Assembly (NCBI RefSeq): GCF_037975245.1
Contig: NC_092566.1
Location: 14,560,501-14,624,500 of the forward strand
Reading direction: 5' to 3'
DNA from: Apostichopus japonicus
Taxonomy: Eukaryota > Echinodermata > Holothuroidea > Aspidochirotida > Stichopodidae
DNA: 64,000 nt
The position numbers and the translations under genes are program-made. Of this stretch, positions 1 to 11,427 are shown piece by piece (the stretch's first letter is position 1; each line of letters begins with the position of its first letter). The notes under the pieces are model-generated. The model was given only the letters and a program-made list of their open reading frames with translations, did not search any database and was not told where the DNA came from.

Positions 1-474
1 TATTTCATTTTTCTTTTTCGCACTCGTAATTGTGCTTTAGGAGGGCTTTTTAGCACTTGCGAGGGTGAATCGCCCGTTGCCCCCGCTTATTTCCTCCCTG
101 TCCAGCACATTCCTGAATTCGCGAAATTGCTATTGCTGCTATGCTTACTGTGCCAAGAAATATGCAGCCAATAACCACGAAGGAAGCAAAATCGGCGACC
201 CTGGCAGCCTAATTTGATGAAAGTATACACTGTGAAAGACGTATAGGGGGTGCCTTTTTTTAATATTTCGTAGTAAAAGAACAAACCTAATTCATCAGTT
301 GATATTTTCAACTTCCATATGTTTTTGAATAATGATATTTTCACCTTCCATATGTTTTTGAATAATCGGTATGACATAACTGGTATTCCACGTAATTTTT
401 ACCGATTCCGATTATGTACCGATTATGCAATATTCGTACCGATTCCGATTCCGATTAGGTTAATCGGTTGAACA

Positions 475-1205
475 CTACACCAGTACTATCCTTAAATGGA
501 TGTTACGTAGAATTCAGCAGTACAGAATGTAATTAGCATGCAATACACTAACACCTCGCGTACCTAACTACAGAACAGAAAATTGTTCGCGAGGGTAGCC
601 ATTTTCGTATATCTAACATGTAGCTGTTATGAGTCATAGCCAATCTGCTACAAAACAGACTTGGGGGCGGGGCTTAATCATCAAAAACGGACCTTTTTAC
701 TAAAAGTAGGGGCGGCAGCTCAGTGTTGTTTTAAGAAAGAAAAATCATTTAAACATCAAATAAAGCAAATAAAAGCCATTAAATGCCATATACATGTAGT
801 AAAATTCTTATTTATACCTACCTGTAAACAACAAATGGAAGTTTAAAATTTTAATAAAATATATAATACATAGGACCCTATCTTAGACGATACCACTGTT
901 GAAAGACAGTTCTATTCTATTCTCTTTCATAAAACATAAGTTTTGGAGCGTGTGCAAAACAGGTGTGCCAAAGTGTGTTTTCAGTCCAAATTGGCCCGAT
1001 TTGGACATAAATCGGTGAAAAAGTCACAGAATGAGATACAATTCTGGAATAAAAAATAGTAACTTTTGTTGGTCTATATGATATATTCTTGCTCTGGAAA
1101 TTCCAGAGAAAAAGAACTTTGTTTGAAGACGCTGAAAAATTTTTAAGAGAAGAGAAAGTCCCACTTACTGTTACAATATCTCTATACATGTAATGTATTG
1201 AGATA
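475..1205. repeat. Dispersed repeat, copy 1 (inverted partner at 49255-50145)
   Basis: This block matches, in reverse complement, the block at 49255-50145 over nearly its whole length, including the segment from 'cagtactatccttaaatg' to the 'atgtaatgtattgagataa' end. Small frames in both copies look alike because the DNA is repeated. The right copy has about 130 extra bases near 49500-49640. No terminal inverted repeat or transposase was seen. Confidence 0.75.
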
Positions 1206-1257
1206 ATAAAAAAAATATATATATATATATAAACAAAGGAATAATTTTAAAAATAAT

Positions 1258-1680
1258 ATAGATTTACAGTGAAATTCCTACAAAGAAAAAAGTGAGTTTT
1301 AAGTAAATTTAAGTAACAAAATGACAAACCCCCTTAAAATATGAATACGAAAAATAAAATGGACGCAGCTTGAATATTAATATAAAAATATATATGTATC
1401 TATAAGGATTTTTTATTGTTTTTTTCATTTAAAAACAATATAGATTTACAGTGAAATTCCTACAAAGAAAAAAGTGAGTTTTAAGTAAATTTAAGTAACA
1501 AAATGACAAACCCCCCTAAAATATGAATACGAAAAATAAAATGGACGCAGCTTGAATATTAATATAAAAATATATATGTATCTATAAGGATTTTTTTTTA
1601 ATTTTTTTTATTTAAAAACAATATAGATTTACAGTGAAATTCCTAAAAAGAAAAAGTGAGTTTTAAGTAATTTCTTAAGA
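1258..1680. repeat. About 180-bp tandem repeat, 2.4 copies
   Basis: Two near-identical units (from about 1258 and 1438) and a partial third (1618-1680) share 'gatttacagtgaaattccta' and the ggacgcagcttgaatatt segment. The partial third unit overlaps the end of a LINE coding fragment, so the unit is probably the 3' tail of that LINE (minus strand). Confidence 0.8.
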
Positions 1681-1826
1681 GTGGCTAATGTTTTGGCATC
1701 ACGGATATTATTTGGCAGTGTATTCCTTAGCTTGCTAGCAGCAAAGTTAAATTGTCTGTCGCCGTATGTAGCAGTCCTTACTCTGGGGATCACTAGTGTA
1801 AGAGAATTAAATGAAGCTTTAACACT
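1629..1826 (-). pseudogene. 5'-truncated LINE fragment (C-terminal end of reverse transcriptase protein)
   Basis: The frame reads VIPRVRTATYGDRQFNFAAS, then KLRNTLPNNIRDAKTLATLK and ends LLKTHFF before a stop. This is the familiar C-terminal tail of CR1/RTE/L2-like non-LTR retrotransposon proteins (R.R...YGDR.F..AA.KLWN.LP..IR). Only the last 60 or so residues remain. It lies in the intron just past the donor of exon 31, in the same orientation as the gene. Confidence 0.72.
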
Positions 1827-1838
1827 GAAGTTACTTAC

Positions 1839-2021
1839 ATCCACAGTCCACAGCTCGAGGTGGCTGCCATTTCCCGGAGGAGTCACAGAAGAATGACGTT
1901 GGAGATGTAGGAGGTGCACGGAAACCAGGCTTGCAGGATAGGACGCATATCTGACCATCCCCAGATTCATGGCAGGCTAGAGCACCGTTAGCCGGAGTCT
2001 CGAGGGGTGCACAGGCTTCCA
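1839..2021 (-). CDS. Exon 31: CCP 16, last visible exon
   Basis: A 183-nt exon, phases 1-1, ttcacag acceptor and gtaagt donor. It reads VEACAPLETPANGALACHES, then GQICVLSCKPGFRAPPTSPT, ending KWQPPRAVDCG. Six-Cys CCP, with a seventh Cys (codon TG[T]) formed only by reading through the donor. If the donor is unused, the frame ends at a TAA two codons later, so a truncated secreted isoform is formally possible. A LINE fragment starts within about 15 bases of the donor. Confidence 0.84.
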
Positions 2022-3409
2022 CTGTGAATACACCAGAGAAGAATTCAAATAGACAAATTAATGCATGGGGTAAGAAACAAGATACTTAAACATGTCGCTA
2101 GTACCCCATCAGTTGGATACTTAAAGCAGCATTTTGCGTTTTGTCGCTGTTTTCCACTTTTTTGACAAGTTCATCAAGTTTTTTACATATATCATTCACA
2201 AAACAGCAAACTAAGATATTAGCCAAGTATTTCCCTGCCAAAAGCGTTAATTAGCGAGTGATTAAGGACATTTGCAGATAATGAGAAAAGTGTCTTCCGA
2301 CAATTTACACATTTAATATTAATGGCATACAGTTCCCCCAACCCACCAGTTTGAATTCAACCAATCAGAGATGCAAGTTTAGTTATGAGCCGTTGCTAAA
2401 AATAGATTCAAAATGTTGAGTTGGTAACTTGGTACAACCAGCGAGCTGGACTCTAACAGCTCCCTTGTACAACTGCCATAAAAAACAAACGAAAAATTGA
2501 AATCTGTTGATTTTTCTTGTATCAAACAACGTGTGATGTCATAGATGTCATCACACATTTACAAAACTTTGAATGTCCACAATCTGCATTTGATTTTCAC
2601 TTATATGACTATGTTACATTCACTGGTAAATTGGTAAAGGTAAAAAGAGAGTGAAAAGCAAAGCAAAGCAATGCATATTTAACATTTTGTTGTTAATCTG
2701 CAAACTAAGATATCAAACCTATTTGCTGCAAATTCACATAGTGGGGCAAATTCATTTCAAATTTAAGCTATCGATGTCTCAAAAATGGTATGATAGAACT
2801 GCATGCAAATTCCATGGTACATGCTGCATACTTTAAACCTCTCCTCTTTCATGAGTCCAAACTAAAACTAAAACTAAAAAGCTTAAACTACCCCTAGGAT
2901 TTAATACCTTTGTTTAATATTTATGCAAAGCAAAATTCAATAGATTATCTAGATATGAGCAGAAAATTGCAAACACCTAACACCGACAGCAAAAGTAAAC
3001 ATATTCAGCAGCCCAAACATGTCATTTGTAAAACTATGCTGGATTCACATGCAGTTATCATATATGAGATACGTATAAGATATTTATTATTGTATATAAG
3101 ATATTACAATTAAACACTAAAAACACTAAACACTATAAATATGTATCAATATACCTGATAACCATGGTATGGCTACATATTAAACCAGTTGCTAAATACT
3201 TAAACCAGTAATAACTTTCCCCTGCTTTAGTTAGTTGGGGTTACTTACTAGGAACGAGCTTACCTTCTGGATATTCCTGAATTAAGTCATGCAAAGTAGT
3301 TTGTAACCTGATAAACACAGTGAAATGTACCTTTACACAAAACAAAAACAACAACAAACAAACAACCACCCCAGCTCCTCTACATCTGCCCTCCTCTTGC
3401 CCCCCTCAC

Positions 3410-3655
3410 CTGTCACATCAACGGTAAATTGGCACCCCGTCTGTCGTCCAGTCATCTCGTTTGTGGCTGTATATTCCACTTGGTAATTTCCCACACCAAA
3501 CTTATTTCCAGGGCTGAAATTATTCGAGACGACGACGTGTTTACCGCCCGGATCTTCAAACAGGGGCTCCTCCCACGTTACAGCCGTCTGCAGCCCTCTA
3601 GCTGTGACCTCTATGTCAGCAGGGCACGGCCTGACGATAATCGGTGGGGCGTCAT
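3410..3655 (-). CDS. Exon 30: HYR 7 in a single exon
   Basis: A 246-nt exon, phases 1-1, cggtag acceptor and gtgagg donor. It reads DDAPPIIVRPCPADIEVTAR, then TAVTWEEPLFEDPGGK and ends TGCQFTVDVTG. PPII.RPCPADI, VTWEEP and G.YQVEYTAT are HYR motifs; the DxSGN turn is changed to NEMTGRQTG. It directly follows HYR 6, the only HYR-HYR neighbours in the visible gene. Confidence 0.85.
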
Positions 3656-4743
3656 CTACCGATTATCAAGAGATTGAAGAAATATGAGGTGCTTTGATGC
3701 TTGTTTCCTTATAGATGCTTGGATACACAAATTAAGAGCGGGTATATTAATGCTATCTTTTCAGATGTAAAGAATATAAGGCAATTTATAAAATGGGATG
3801 AGATATACTCCAAACCAGTGATTGAGTATATAGAAACACACTCGTTCTGTAATTTCAAACTACATTTTGCCTGCTGCAAGTCAAAGCTGGCCTATTTAAG
3901 ATTTTTTTTTGTTTAAGTTAAATAAGACTTTATTTTGTTTTTGTTAAAGAACTCCATTTCTACAAGACTGAAGAATCCCAACTGCAAACGTGGCTATTCC
4001 AAAAAGTTGACATTATTTTTCATGTACACAACTTTAAGGTTACTTGCAGGTATTTTGTTTCCAAAGGTTCAAACAGTATGACTATGATTGGCTGTTAGAC
4101 AGCTGAGTATGTTTTGTACCCAAAGATGATAATTTTTTTTCATACTACAAGCTGTTTTTCTGTTTAGTATACACTTTAATGGTATCCCCAGGGTCAGATG
4201 TGTATACAATAGTTCACATTAATCCCACACCAGCGGCTCTTTCCCTCGCATACTGCACATGATCCCAGGACTGCATATTTAAGCAGCTTTAACTCATCTC
4301 CAATAAGGACAGATGCGAAAAGGAAAGGCCAAAGGCATGTTTGTTGCAGTATTGTGTTTGTGTTTGACGAACAACTCAGTGCATCGCTGTACACTCTTAC
4401 CAACATCGTACCAACATTTGACTATCTAAGTATGCTATTTATTGATCACAGGTCGGTTTTAATAGCTTACAATCAGTGTTTACAGAGATGTAAATAAATG
4501 ATACATAAGTTAGACTGGCCACAACCATACTATGGCATTCTTCACTCATTACAATTAATTAGATATATTTGGTCCTGTTATCCGGTAAATGGGTGTAAAT
4601 TCTGGAATTCACAGTACATAGTACATACAAGAAAAATATCTGTGATGGCCTGCTTGCTAGGTACCATCAAACCCTTAAACACCTTTAATCCTAGCAAGCA
4701 AAGCTCTAAATATCACATCAAAAGTTGTAAGTTAACTTTGCAC

Positions 4744-4867
4744 CTATCACAGAGATTTCAATAGAACACAAACTGTTCTGGTTGCCTGCAGAGTCTTGAA
4801 ATAAGCAGCTAATAGTCGTATCTGCATCAAAGTCACTGGGAGAGGTCACAGACGGAGTCAATACAGG
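4744..4867 (-). CDS. Exon 29: C-terminal half of HYR 6
   Basis: A 124-nt exon, entry phase 0, exit phase 1, ttgcag acceptor and gtgcaa donor (a weak donor). It reads PVLTPSVTSPSDFDADTTI, then SCLFQDSAGNQNSLC and ends SIEISVI. DSAGN followed by a Cys is the HYR second-half signature, but the strand before it is SCLFQDS where others have YTATDS, so this is the most divergent HYR half. Confidence 0.74.
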
Positions 4868-5363
4868 CTGCAATATAAACGCAGAAAATCAGAAAGATAA
4901 GAAAATAATAAATTGTTAGGCAATGATTGAGTTGTATTGTTATACTAAAGAACTCACAAAATTATCATGTCTATTTGTATAAATGTCAAATGAGTCAATA
5001 AAAGAGATGGAAAATATATTAAAAAAAATAAATAAACGCAGAACATCGTCGTGAGCAATCAATTCAACATTGATTTCTATAATCCCATTATTCGACAAGT
5101 AACCAATATCCTTCTAATATCTCCATTTCCTTTTCTGAGCGTAAAGGATAGTAGGGGAGGGGAAGGGAGCCACTGGGGATGGCATCTATTCAAAACTGGT
5201 TAAGGTAAAGCACCTCTGGACCATTTCAATCAGGCATTCTTCCAAATATCTTTTTTTTTCCAATATTGGGATTGATACGATAGTCTGCATGAACTGTTTC
5301 CTGAATGATAGCCAATGTTTATAAAATACAATCTTCAATATGGGATATATGACAATCTCTCAC

Positions 5364-5491
5364 CTGTACAGCCTCCTTGGAGTTGTCAATCGCAAAAGGT
5401 AAATCAAAATAAACACTGACAGGCTTGGTAACATCGGTGCGAGTGACAGTTATCGGTGGAGGGCAGTATATCACACGTGGTGGGACTTTAT
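5364..5491 (-). CDS. Exon 28: N-terminal half of HYR 6
   Basis: A 128-nt exon, entry phase 1, exit phase 0, ttgcag acceptor and gtgaga donor. It reads DKVPPRVIYCPPPITVTRTD, then KPVSVYFDLPFAIDNSK and ends EAVQ. VPPRVIYCPPPI is a HYR start. Its acceptor and first 40-50 bases are copied twice upstream (around 5700-5790 and 5895-5985) between 24-bp repeats. The phase 0 exit matches HYR 3 (exon 15). Confidence 0.8.
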
Positions 5492-5537
5492 CTGCAAAAG
5501 AGAGAGAGACAACCTCATGAAGATAACAATATTACAT

Positions 5538-6000
5538 TAGTGAATTGAGTGACTGTTAAATCATTGATTCAAGTGACTGTTAAATCATTGAATCAAGTGA
5601 CTGTTAAATCATTGAATCCAGTGACTGTTAAATCATTGAATCAAGTGACTGTTAAATCATTGAATCAAGTGACTGTTAAATCATTGAATCCAGTGACTGT
5701 TATGGGTGGAGGGCAGTATATAACACGTGGTGGGACTTTATCTGCAAAAGAGAGAGAGACAACCTCATGAAGATAACAATATTAAATCATTGAATCCAGT
5801 GACTGTTAAATCACTGATTCAAGTGACTGTTAAATCAATGAATCAAGTGACTGTTAAATCATTGAATCCAGTGACTGTTAAATCATTGAATCAAGTGACA
5901 GTTATCAGTGGAGGGCAGTATATTACACATGGTGAGACTTTATCTGCAAAGCGAGAGACACACAATCTCATGAAGATAACAATATTAAATCATTGAATCC
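5538..6000. repeat. 24-bp minisatellite with two partial copies of exon 28
   Basis: Units of the form 'gtgactgttaaatcattgaa' plus tcaa or tcca occur in two blocks (about 5538-5700 and 5785-5900). Between and after them are copies of the first part of exon 28 with its acceptor and upstream intron (about 5700-5790 and 5895-5985), recognisable by 'ggagggcagtata' and 'gggactttatctgcaaa'. The repeat unit itself resembles the gtgacagttat of exon 28, so it probably arose from exon sequence. Confidence 0.85.
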
Positions 6001-6715
6001 AGTTATAACTGTCCGACTCTTGCTTCTGTTTCAGGCCCTCAAATTGGGCTATTTACCAGGAAGGCTAAAAGCCAGTGGATTTTGTCATCAGTGAGTAGAG
6101 AAAGAGAAGCATTGACAGTTTTCTGCAGGTAGATATTAATTGTTCTTTTTTTCCAAATTTTCAATGTTAATCAATGATTCTTTGATACAACTAGAGAGCA
6201 TCTGTGTTTTATTTTGAGAGGTTGGGAAAAGGGATTTTTCCGAGTACTTTCACCACTCAGACCACATGTTAGGTAGTCTATATATTACCACTGTATAGGC
6301 CTCTTACTATAGTACAGGAAACACTGGTGTCAGTGCTTTATCCTAGCCTAATACTGATTCCCACATCAGGCTGAAATTTCACTGACAAATTGAGAGGTTC
6401 TTGGCAAGAAAAGTAAGGGAGAAAGTAGTTTCAGCTTGGGCCAAATAATGCTCTTTCTTATTTGAATAATTTACCTGAGGTAAGCGAAATTACTGTACGC
6501 CAAAAAAATTGAGAGCACACACATTGCACGACCGGGTAACTTTTCCAGAGCGCATTTTTTTAATGAAAATATACATGCTTTGTCAAAAGAATTTGAAAGC
6601 TGATCTTTATGTAAGTTAACAAATTTACATTGTACATATAAATATGAGTACTGTGCAGTGCTTGGAATCAATAACACTAGGCCTCCAGACTTTTCATTGA
6701 TGAACGGATTGCAGG

Positions 6716-6906
6716 TTCGGTAAATCAGGGCTGAGGATAATAGGGGTTTGGATAATCAGGGTTTTACTGTAGCTTAAATGAAGCCACGATGCACTAAGGG
6801 AATTAACAAGTTCGGTAAATTCGGGGCTTCAGAAAATAGGGGTTCGGATAATCAGAGTTTTAATTTAGCTTATATGAAGCCACGATGCACTACGGGAATT
6901 AACAAG
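6716..6906. repeat. Two-unit 107-bp tandem repeat with pogo/Tigger-like terminal sequence
   Basis: Two units (from about 6716 and 6820) share 'ggataatcagggttttac'-like ends and 'gaagccacgatgcacta'. Read in reverse, the segment resembles the CAGTAAAACCCTGATTATCC type of terminal repeat seen in pogo/Tigger elements. No matching second terminus or target duplication was found. Confidence 0.4.
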
Positions 6907-7008
6907 TGCACAAACATTTCAAGTAAAACAATGCACATGTCATTGAACATCTGAATGTAGCTTGAAAGTACAAAAAACGAAAAAAACAAAATACTAGTTA
7001 GAACTTAC

Positions 7009-7227
7009 CGATACATGTGTAGGTCTCCTCCACATTTAAATCCCACAGGCCATTGGAGAGACATTCAACGGAAGCCTTCGTATTTCCCGGCTGTGTTTCT
7101 AAAGTGTATTGATCTGTACACTGGATATCACACAATGAACCAGCAAATGGCTCTGAAGGGCTTTGACAGAAGAAGGGCTGGATATCCAATTGGGCATCAG
7201 ATGATTCCAGAGTACTGCATGTCACCA
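7009..7227 (-). CDS. Exon 27: CCP 15
   Basis: A 219-nt exon, phases 1-1, ctcaag acceptor and gtaagt donor. It reads VVTCSTLESSDAQLDIQPFF, then AGSLCDIQCTDQYTLETQPG, ending GLWDLNVEETYTCIG. The longest CCP here; six Cys are kept, but the GY turn reads DQYTLETQ and the loop before the last Cys is long. Its donor overlaps no repeat. Confidence 0.83.
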
Positions 7228-8112
7228 CTTGAGAATGACAATAGGGAAGCGAGTGTGAACATGTGAAAGAAACAACACTCTTGGAGTCAAGAGACACCGA
7301 GTAGGGTCGTAACTATATGCAGGATATAAGACTGGCTGTTTCCCCATTCATTGCCTAATAGCCTTTCAAACAACTATGTTAAGGCCAACCACTGATCCAA
7401 AAGTGATGTGGTTGGCTTATTGATTAGACTTCTCACAGGACCATCACTATATTTCTGATCCCAAGTTAATAACCAAATTCTAGATGATTCCTTCAGAGTT
7501 TATACCACTAATAAAAGCTGACACCAACTTAAACAACGACAAGCACCGACTTTAAGATAATCACATACACTAATCAGAGGACTTCTCTTTCCCTAGCGAC
7601 TGAGAGATATATATAATTTCAGCAGCAGTGTGGCTGTTAGTGTCACTAGAAGCCTGCAATTTCTGGGGCTTCACTCATGGCAACTCTCCCATGGCAGCTT
7701 GTTGAGCTATCATTTATTACCTAATATTAATAGCACACACAAATCTCAAATTACTTAGCCCAGAACAATACTGCAAATGTTTTCTTTTAATGAGCAGATT
7801 GAGGGGGGTGGAAGATTTTGAGAACAGTTTATCTTCATATACAGATCCAAGTAATATAATTGCAATTTAACTTATGATGAAGATAAAGACAAAGATATGT
7901 CCCTGCACGATGACTAACCTCAAACAAAAGGATACCTTTTCCGTAAAATTAAAATCCTCAAACAAAAGGATACGTTTTCGGTAAAATTAAAATAAGTCAT
8001 TTGCCAAACTATTGCGAGAGAGCGTGTGAGTGACACTGTAATGCGCACTGTGTCAACAGATACCAATGCATAAAGTATCTTCAATGTATCAAATGAGTCC
8101 CATTATAGTTAC

Positions 8113-8301
8113 CTTGACATATTGGTTCCTGATCCCTCACCCACTTGGTTTCTCCGTTCACTGTTTGACAGGTAGTGTCCGCTGACCCTACCAGTCTGTA
8201 ACCTTCATTACAGCTCATTGTACAAGAAGAGCCTTCTTTATTGGAGCATGGTCCCACAAAGAAACCAAACACTGGAGAATATAACTGTGGGCAGGTACGA
8301 T
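8113..8301 (-). CDS. Exon 26: CCP 14
   Basis: A 189-nt exon, phases 1-1, taacag acceptor and gtaact donor. It starts DRTCPQLYSPVFGFFVGPC, then SSCTMSCNEGYRLVGSADTT and ends KWVRDQEPICQ. Six-Cys CCP with GYRLVGS. The internal Met is within the domain and is not a start. Confidence 0.87.
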
Positions 8302-9174
8302 CTGTTAATATAAAACATAAATAAGAGCCTTGCAGCTAAATTTGATGTGTAAAAATAAGATAAATTTAAAAAAAAATTCATTCAAATTTTTCAATGACAA
8401 TTTTAAAATTTGATAACGGAATCAAAGTTCATCATTATCCAGACCTATATGGGAGGACCAAAGCACACTGGTACCTGATTGATTAAACTGTTATGATGAA
8501 CCATGAGGAATTTTCTTTAAAATATTAGTGCATTGGAGGTGAAGCAGTAATGTTTTCCAATGGTACGAAGGAGAATGCAAACTAGAGGACGGACCATTGC
8601 CAAATCTCCCCGCCGTTCTAACGTCTATTCAGTAGAAGTATATCATCCACAGCTCCACTCGGCTGCTGTGTCCGATATGCAAAGTGGGTGGTGCCATAAT
8701 TCAGATTTGTGATGTAATAGGCTGCCTCCTCACATTAACTCAAGAGTCTCAACGTAGTGCCAATGAGTCAATTGTGAAGCAATAGAGGATGTGAACAATA
8801 AGGCTGTGAGGACACCACGTTTGAGAGGCGAGGGGATTTGGCAATGTTCACGTACCCATGGGAAGGTCCCTAGTATACAGACCTCACTTTAGGGAGTCTA
8901 ACTTCTTATAATAAATTGATTATTAACAATGCCAGAGAAAGATATACATGTGAAACAGTTTAGAATCTTCAAACTACATTATAAGAACAAAGGACAATTT
9001 TGCAGGGATAAATAAGTGGAAAAGTCACATGACTTTCTTGTCATGATTCCCTTAGGAAATATCAGTGCTAATAGAAAACTCACAAACAGTAAAGGAAAGT
9101 TATGCATGGCATTAATAATAGACAGTTAGGGTAGCCACTGCTGATATTACTATAAAGACTTCAGGATTATTCAC

Positions 9175-9417
9175 CTCTCACCACAACATCAAAGTAACAT
9201 CTCCTCTGGTTACCCGACAGATCGGTAGCCGTGCATGTTACCAGATATTCACCAGATGGGAGGGACGCACCCTCCTGAGGGTCACAGGTCACATCAGGGG
9301 TACTGCCGTCATTGTCTGTCGCCGACACCGACCAGCTTATCACAGCGGTGTGGGTCAAGGGGTCAGTGTAAAACAATAGCTGGTCAGGACATGATGTAAA
9401 ATCAGGCACTTCTGTGT
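9175..9417 (-). CDS. Exon 25: HYR 5 in a single exon
   Basis: A 243-nt exon, phases 1-1, tttcag acceptor and gtgaat donor. It reads DTEVPDFTSCPDQLLFYTD, then VISWSVSATDNDGSTPDVTC and ends CTATDLSGNQRRCYFDVVVR. All HYR landmarks are present (PDFTSCP, ATDNDGS, G.YLVTCTATDLSGN, C.F.V). It has two extra Cys (VTCD and VTCT) beyond the usual pair, which could form an additional disulfide. Confidence 0.92.
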
Positions 9418-9959
9418 CTGAAAGGAAAAAATTACAAAGTTGTAATATTGTCAATTTTACTTTCCACGCTTTGCAGGCAGAAATATCTCCTTTAAAATGC
9501 TACCATTGACAAATTTACACTGCAATCATGTGTCAGTCGATCCATTGTTAACTGTTGTTGTAGGACACATTACAAAGAACATGTTTGAATCATGATACTA
9601 GTTTGTGATTAATTTCTTCAAGTGCCATCCGACACTGTTTCTGATGGTAGTAATCTGATGGAGCCACCAATTCTTTGACCAATTCAAGTAAGGTATTTTC
9701 ACTCTATTCTCTCGGATGAAACTTATCCATCAAAAACACCTGGCTCTTGTTCCTCTATTGCTGAAGAGTCAGCAGGTTGATGTAAGCATTGCGACAAAAA
9801 TGATCTCAACAAGAATGACAAACAGTACAGAGCCAAATGTTGACAACTTTTCATAAGGTGGCATACTCCTATAAGAGTCTATATCCATCCACTTGATTGT
9901 TCTCCTTCAGGAAAAGTGCCAAAAAGCAGCAGGAGAACATCTTTTATGACCTGTTATCA

Positions 9960-10150
9960 ATCATGATCTAGTTTTGTGTGGCTTGCATGTTGAAGAGCAG
10001 GAATGGAAGTACATGTGGTGAGAAAATTGGGTCAATTGAGGCAATTTTAGACCCCTTTAGGCCTCCCAGGAGCAGCATAGGAAAATTGTTTATTACTGAG
10101 TGAAGAGGTTTGTTTACAAGTGATGAAAACTTGTGTGTCTTTCCTCTGGT
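9960..10150. repeat. Dispersed repeat related to 32830-33165
   Basis: Shared phrases with 32830-33165 include 'ggtcaattgag', 'ttttagacc', 'gagcagc' and 'gtttacaagtga'. At 32830-33165 the segment is repeated about 2.5 times in tandem. Function and family unknown. Confidence 0.5.
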
Positions 10151-10432
10151 TGTGTAGTACCTAGTACTGCCTTCTCCCATCGTCAGTGGAAGCAGGTAGC
10201 AAGCATTATTTTTACCAACTATCTTGTTCAAGCAACATGTCCGAGATGTGGTTTAAACTTATCTTCTCATCACTCTTCCTTCATCTTTACTTTACCTCTC
10301 CTTTATTTTGTCTTATTTTGCTCTATTCATCGCTCATTTTGTCCAATTTAACTGTCTCTCTGTCCATCTGCGTCTCTCTATCCATCTGTGTTTCTTAATG
10401 TGTCCTAACTTTGTTTTAGTTTCAGTTAGCCT

Positions 10433-10460
10433 CTGAAGAAGATCCTACTAGGTTCGAAAC
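10433..10460 (+). ncRNA. Hammerhead-like core motif, copy 1
   Basis: CTGAAGA, a five-base stem GATCC/GGTTC around TACTA, then GAAAC. This is the arrangement of the hammerhead ribozyme core (CUGANGA, stem II, GAAA), with one extra A before the stem; such motifs are known in Penelope-like retroelements. The stem keeps pairing through a G-T wobble. Stems I and III and a cleavage site were not established. Confidence 0.35.
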
Positions 10461-10477
10461 ATAAGACCCTCTAACTT

Positions 10478-10905
10478 ATGGTTTCCCTAACTTTATCCCC
10501 CCTACGAACCCCCTGTGGATGTCAGAGTTGTCCACGAACCCCCAACTTGTCGAGACAAGATCTGAGTCATTATTTTACTATAATACGCATAACAGTGCTT
10601 CGTAAATCTCAAGTTCATAGTGTAATATTGTTATGAAAAAAACACAAATAGATTAACATATATTTATTTGGAAACTTCAAGATCAGATCACAAATTGTAT
10701 CACGCATAGATCACCCATCACATGCACGGTACTGTACTACTATGGCAACATATGCGAATGGAACGCAAAAAGAGTTTGTCGATAGGTTATATATGATATA
10801 TCAGATTTACTCTAGGTTTGACTTTCAGAAACGTATTATGACACCCCTGGGATGGACTCACACACCCCCTGGGGGTTCATGCACCCAGTTAAGGAACCCC
10901 TGCAG
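10478..10905. mobile_element. hAT-like non-autonomous element, 428 bp
   Basis: Flanked by an exact 8-bp duplication 'tctaactt' (10470-10477 and 10906-10913). Inverted ends are imperfect: ggtttccctaac...cgaaccccc on the left and, reversed, ggggttccttaac...tgaaccccc on the right. No transposase frame. It starts ten bases after a hammerhead-like motif. Confidence 0.75.
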
Positions 10906-11226
10906 TCTAACTTTTAAAATATTTACCTACACTGGGTTTTGGCTGTAGATTTACAGTTTTTTCTCCCTTCTCTTTTATTTTCAGCTGATGATAACATTAC
11001 ATGAAAGCACTCAACTTCAATATTCTACAGAGTATTCTATCTTCCTCTCAAATCCAAAGGCAGAACAAGCAAGAAAATGTCAGACTATTCCATTAGTGTC
11101 AATACAGCATCAGAACAATTCAGCAGCTTTTTAAAACAGTAACAACGGATGTTAGAATGTTAGAATGACATTTTTTTTTTTTTTTTTCCAGATGGGATAC
11201 AGACATTCAAATTTGATCAAACTTAC

Positions 11227-11427
11227 CTATGCACTCTAGGTTAGAGACACCACGAGACCATTCACCATTTCCGAGACATGTCACCTGAGCTGAGGTGATG
11301 GGATGGACCGTGAATTCCGAATCGCAGGAGAAGACACACTGCTGTCCATATCTCGGATCAGAGGTTGCGCACCCCGGTGGGGAAACGACGAGGTTACTAC
11401 CAACATTTAACTTCGGACACGTAATCG
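11227..11427 (-). CDS. Exon 24: CCP 13
   Basis: A 201-nt exon, phases 1-1, ttgcag acceptor and gtaagt donor. It reads AITCPKLNVGSNLVVSPPGC, then YGQQCVFSCDSEFTVHPITS, ending GEWSRGVSNLECIG. Six Cys, but the GY turn is replaced by SEF and the L.G motif by VHP, making it one of the two most divergent CCPs (with exon 27). Confidence 0.87.

Larger units (their letters stand above)
2022..9174. other. Introns between exons 25 and 31: non-coding
   Basis: Outside the exons and repeats listed, the stretches 2022-3409, 3656-4743, 4868-5363, 6001-6715, 6907-7008, 7228-8112 and 8302-9174 are AT-rich without conserved motifs or long frames. A short direct repeat (ctcaaacaaaaggata) occurs at 7919 and 7957. 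Confidence 0.7.

Noticed and set aside
661-846. A 61-codon frame similar to a frame at 49693-49917, and a second such pair (917-1189 and 49212-49652)
   Set aside because: The similarity is explained by the inverted DNA repeat; frames have no domain, no splice context and break differently in the two copies.
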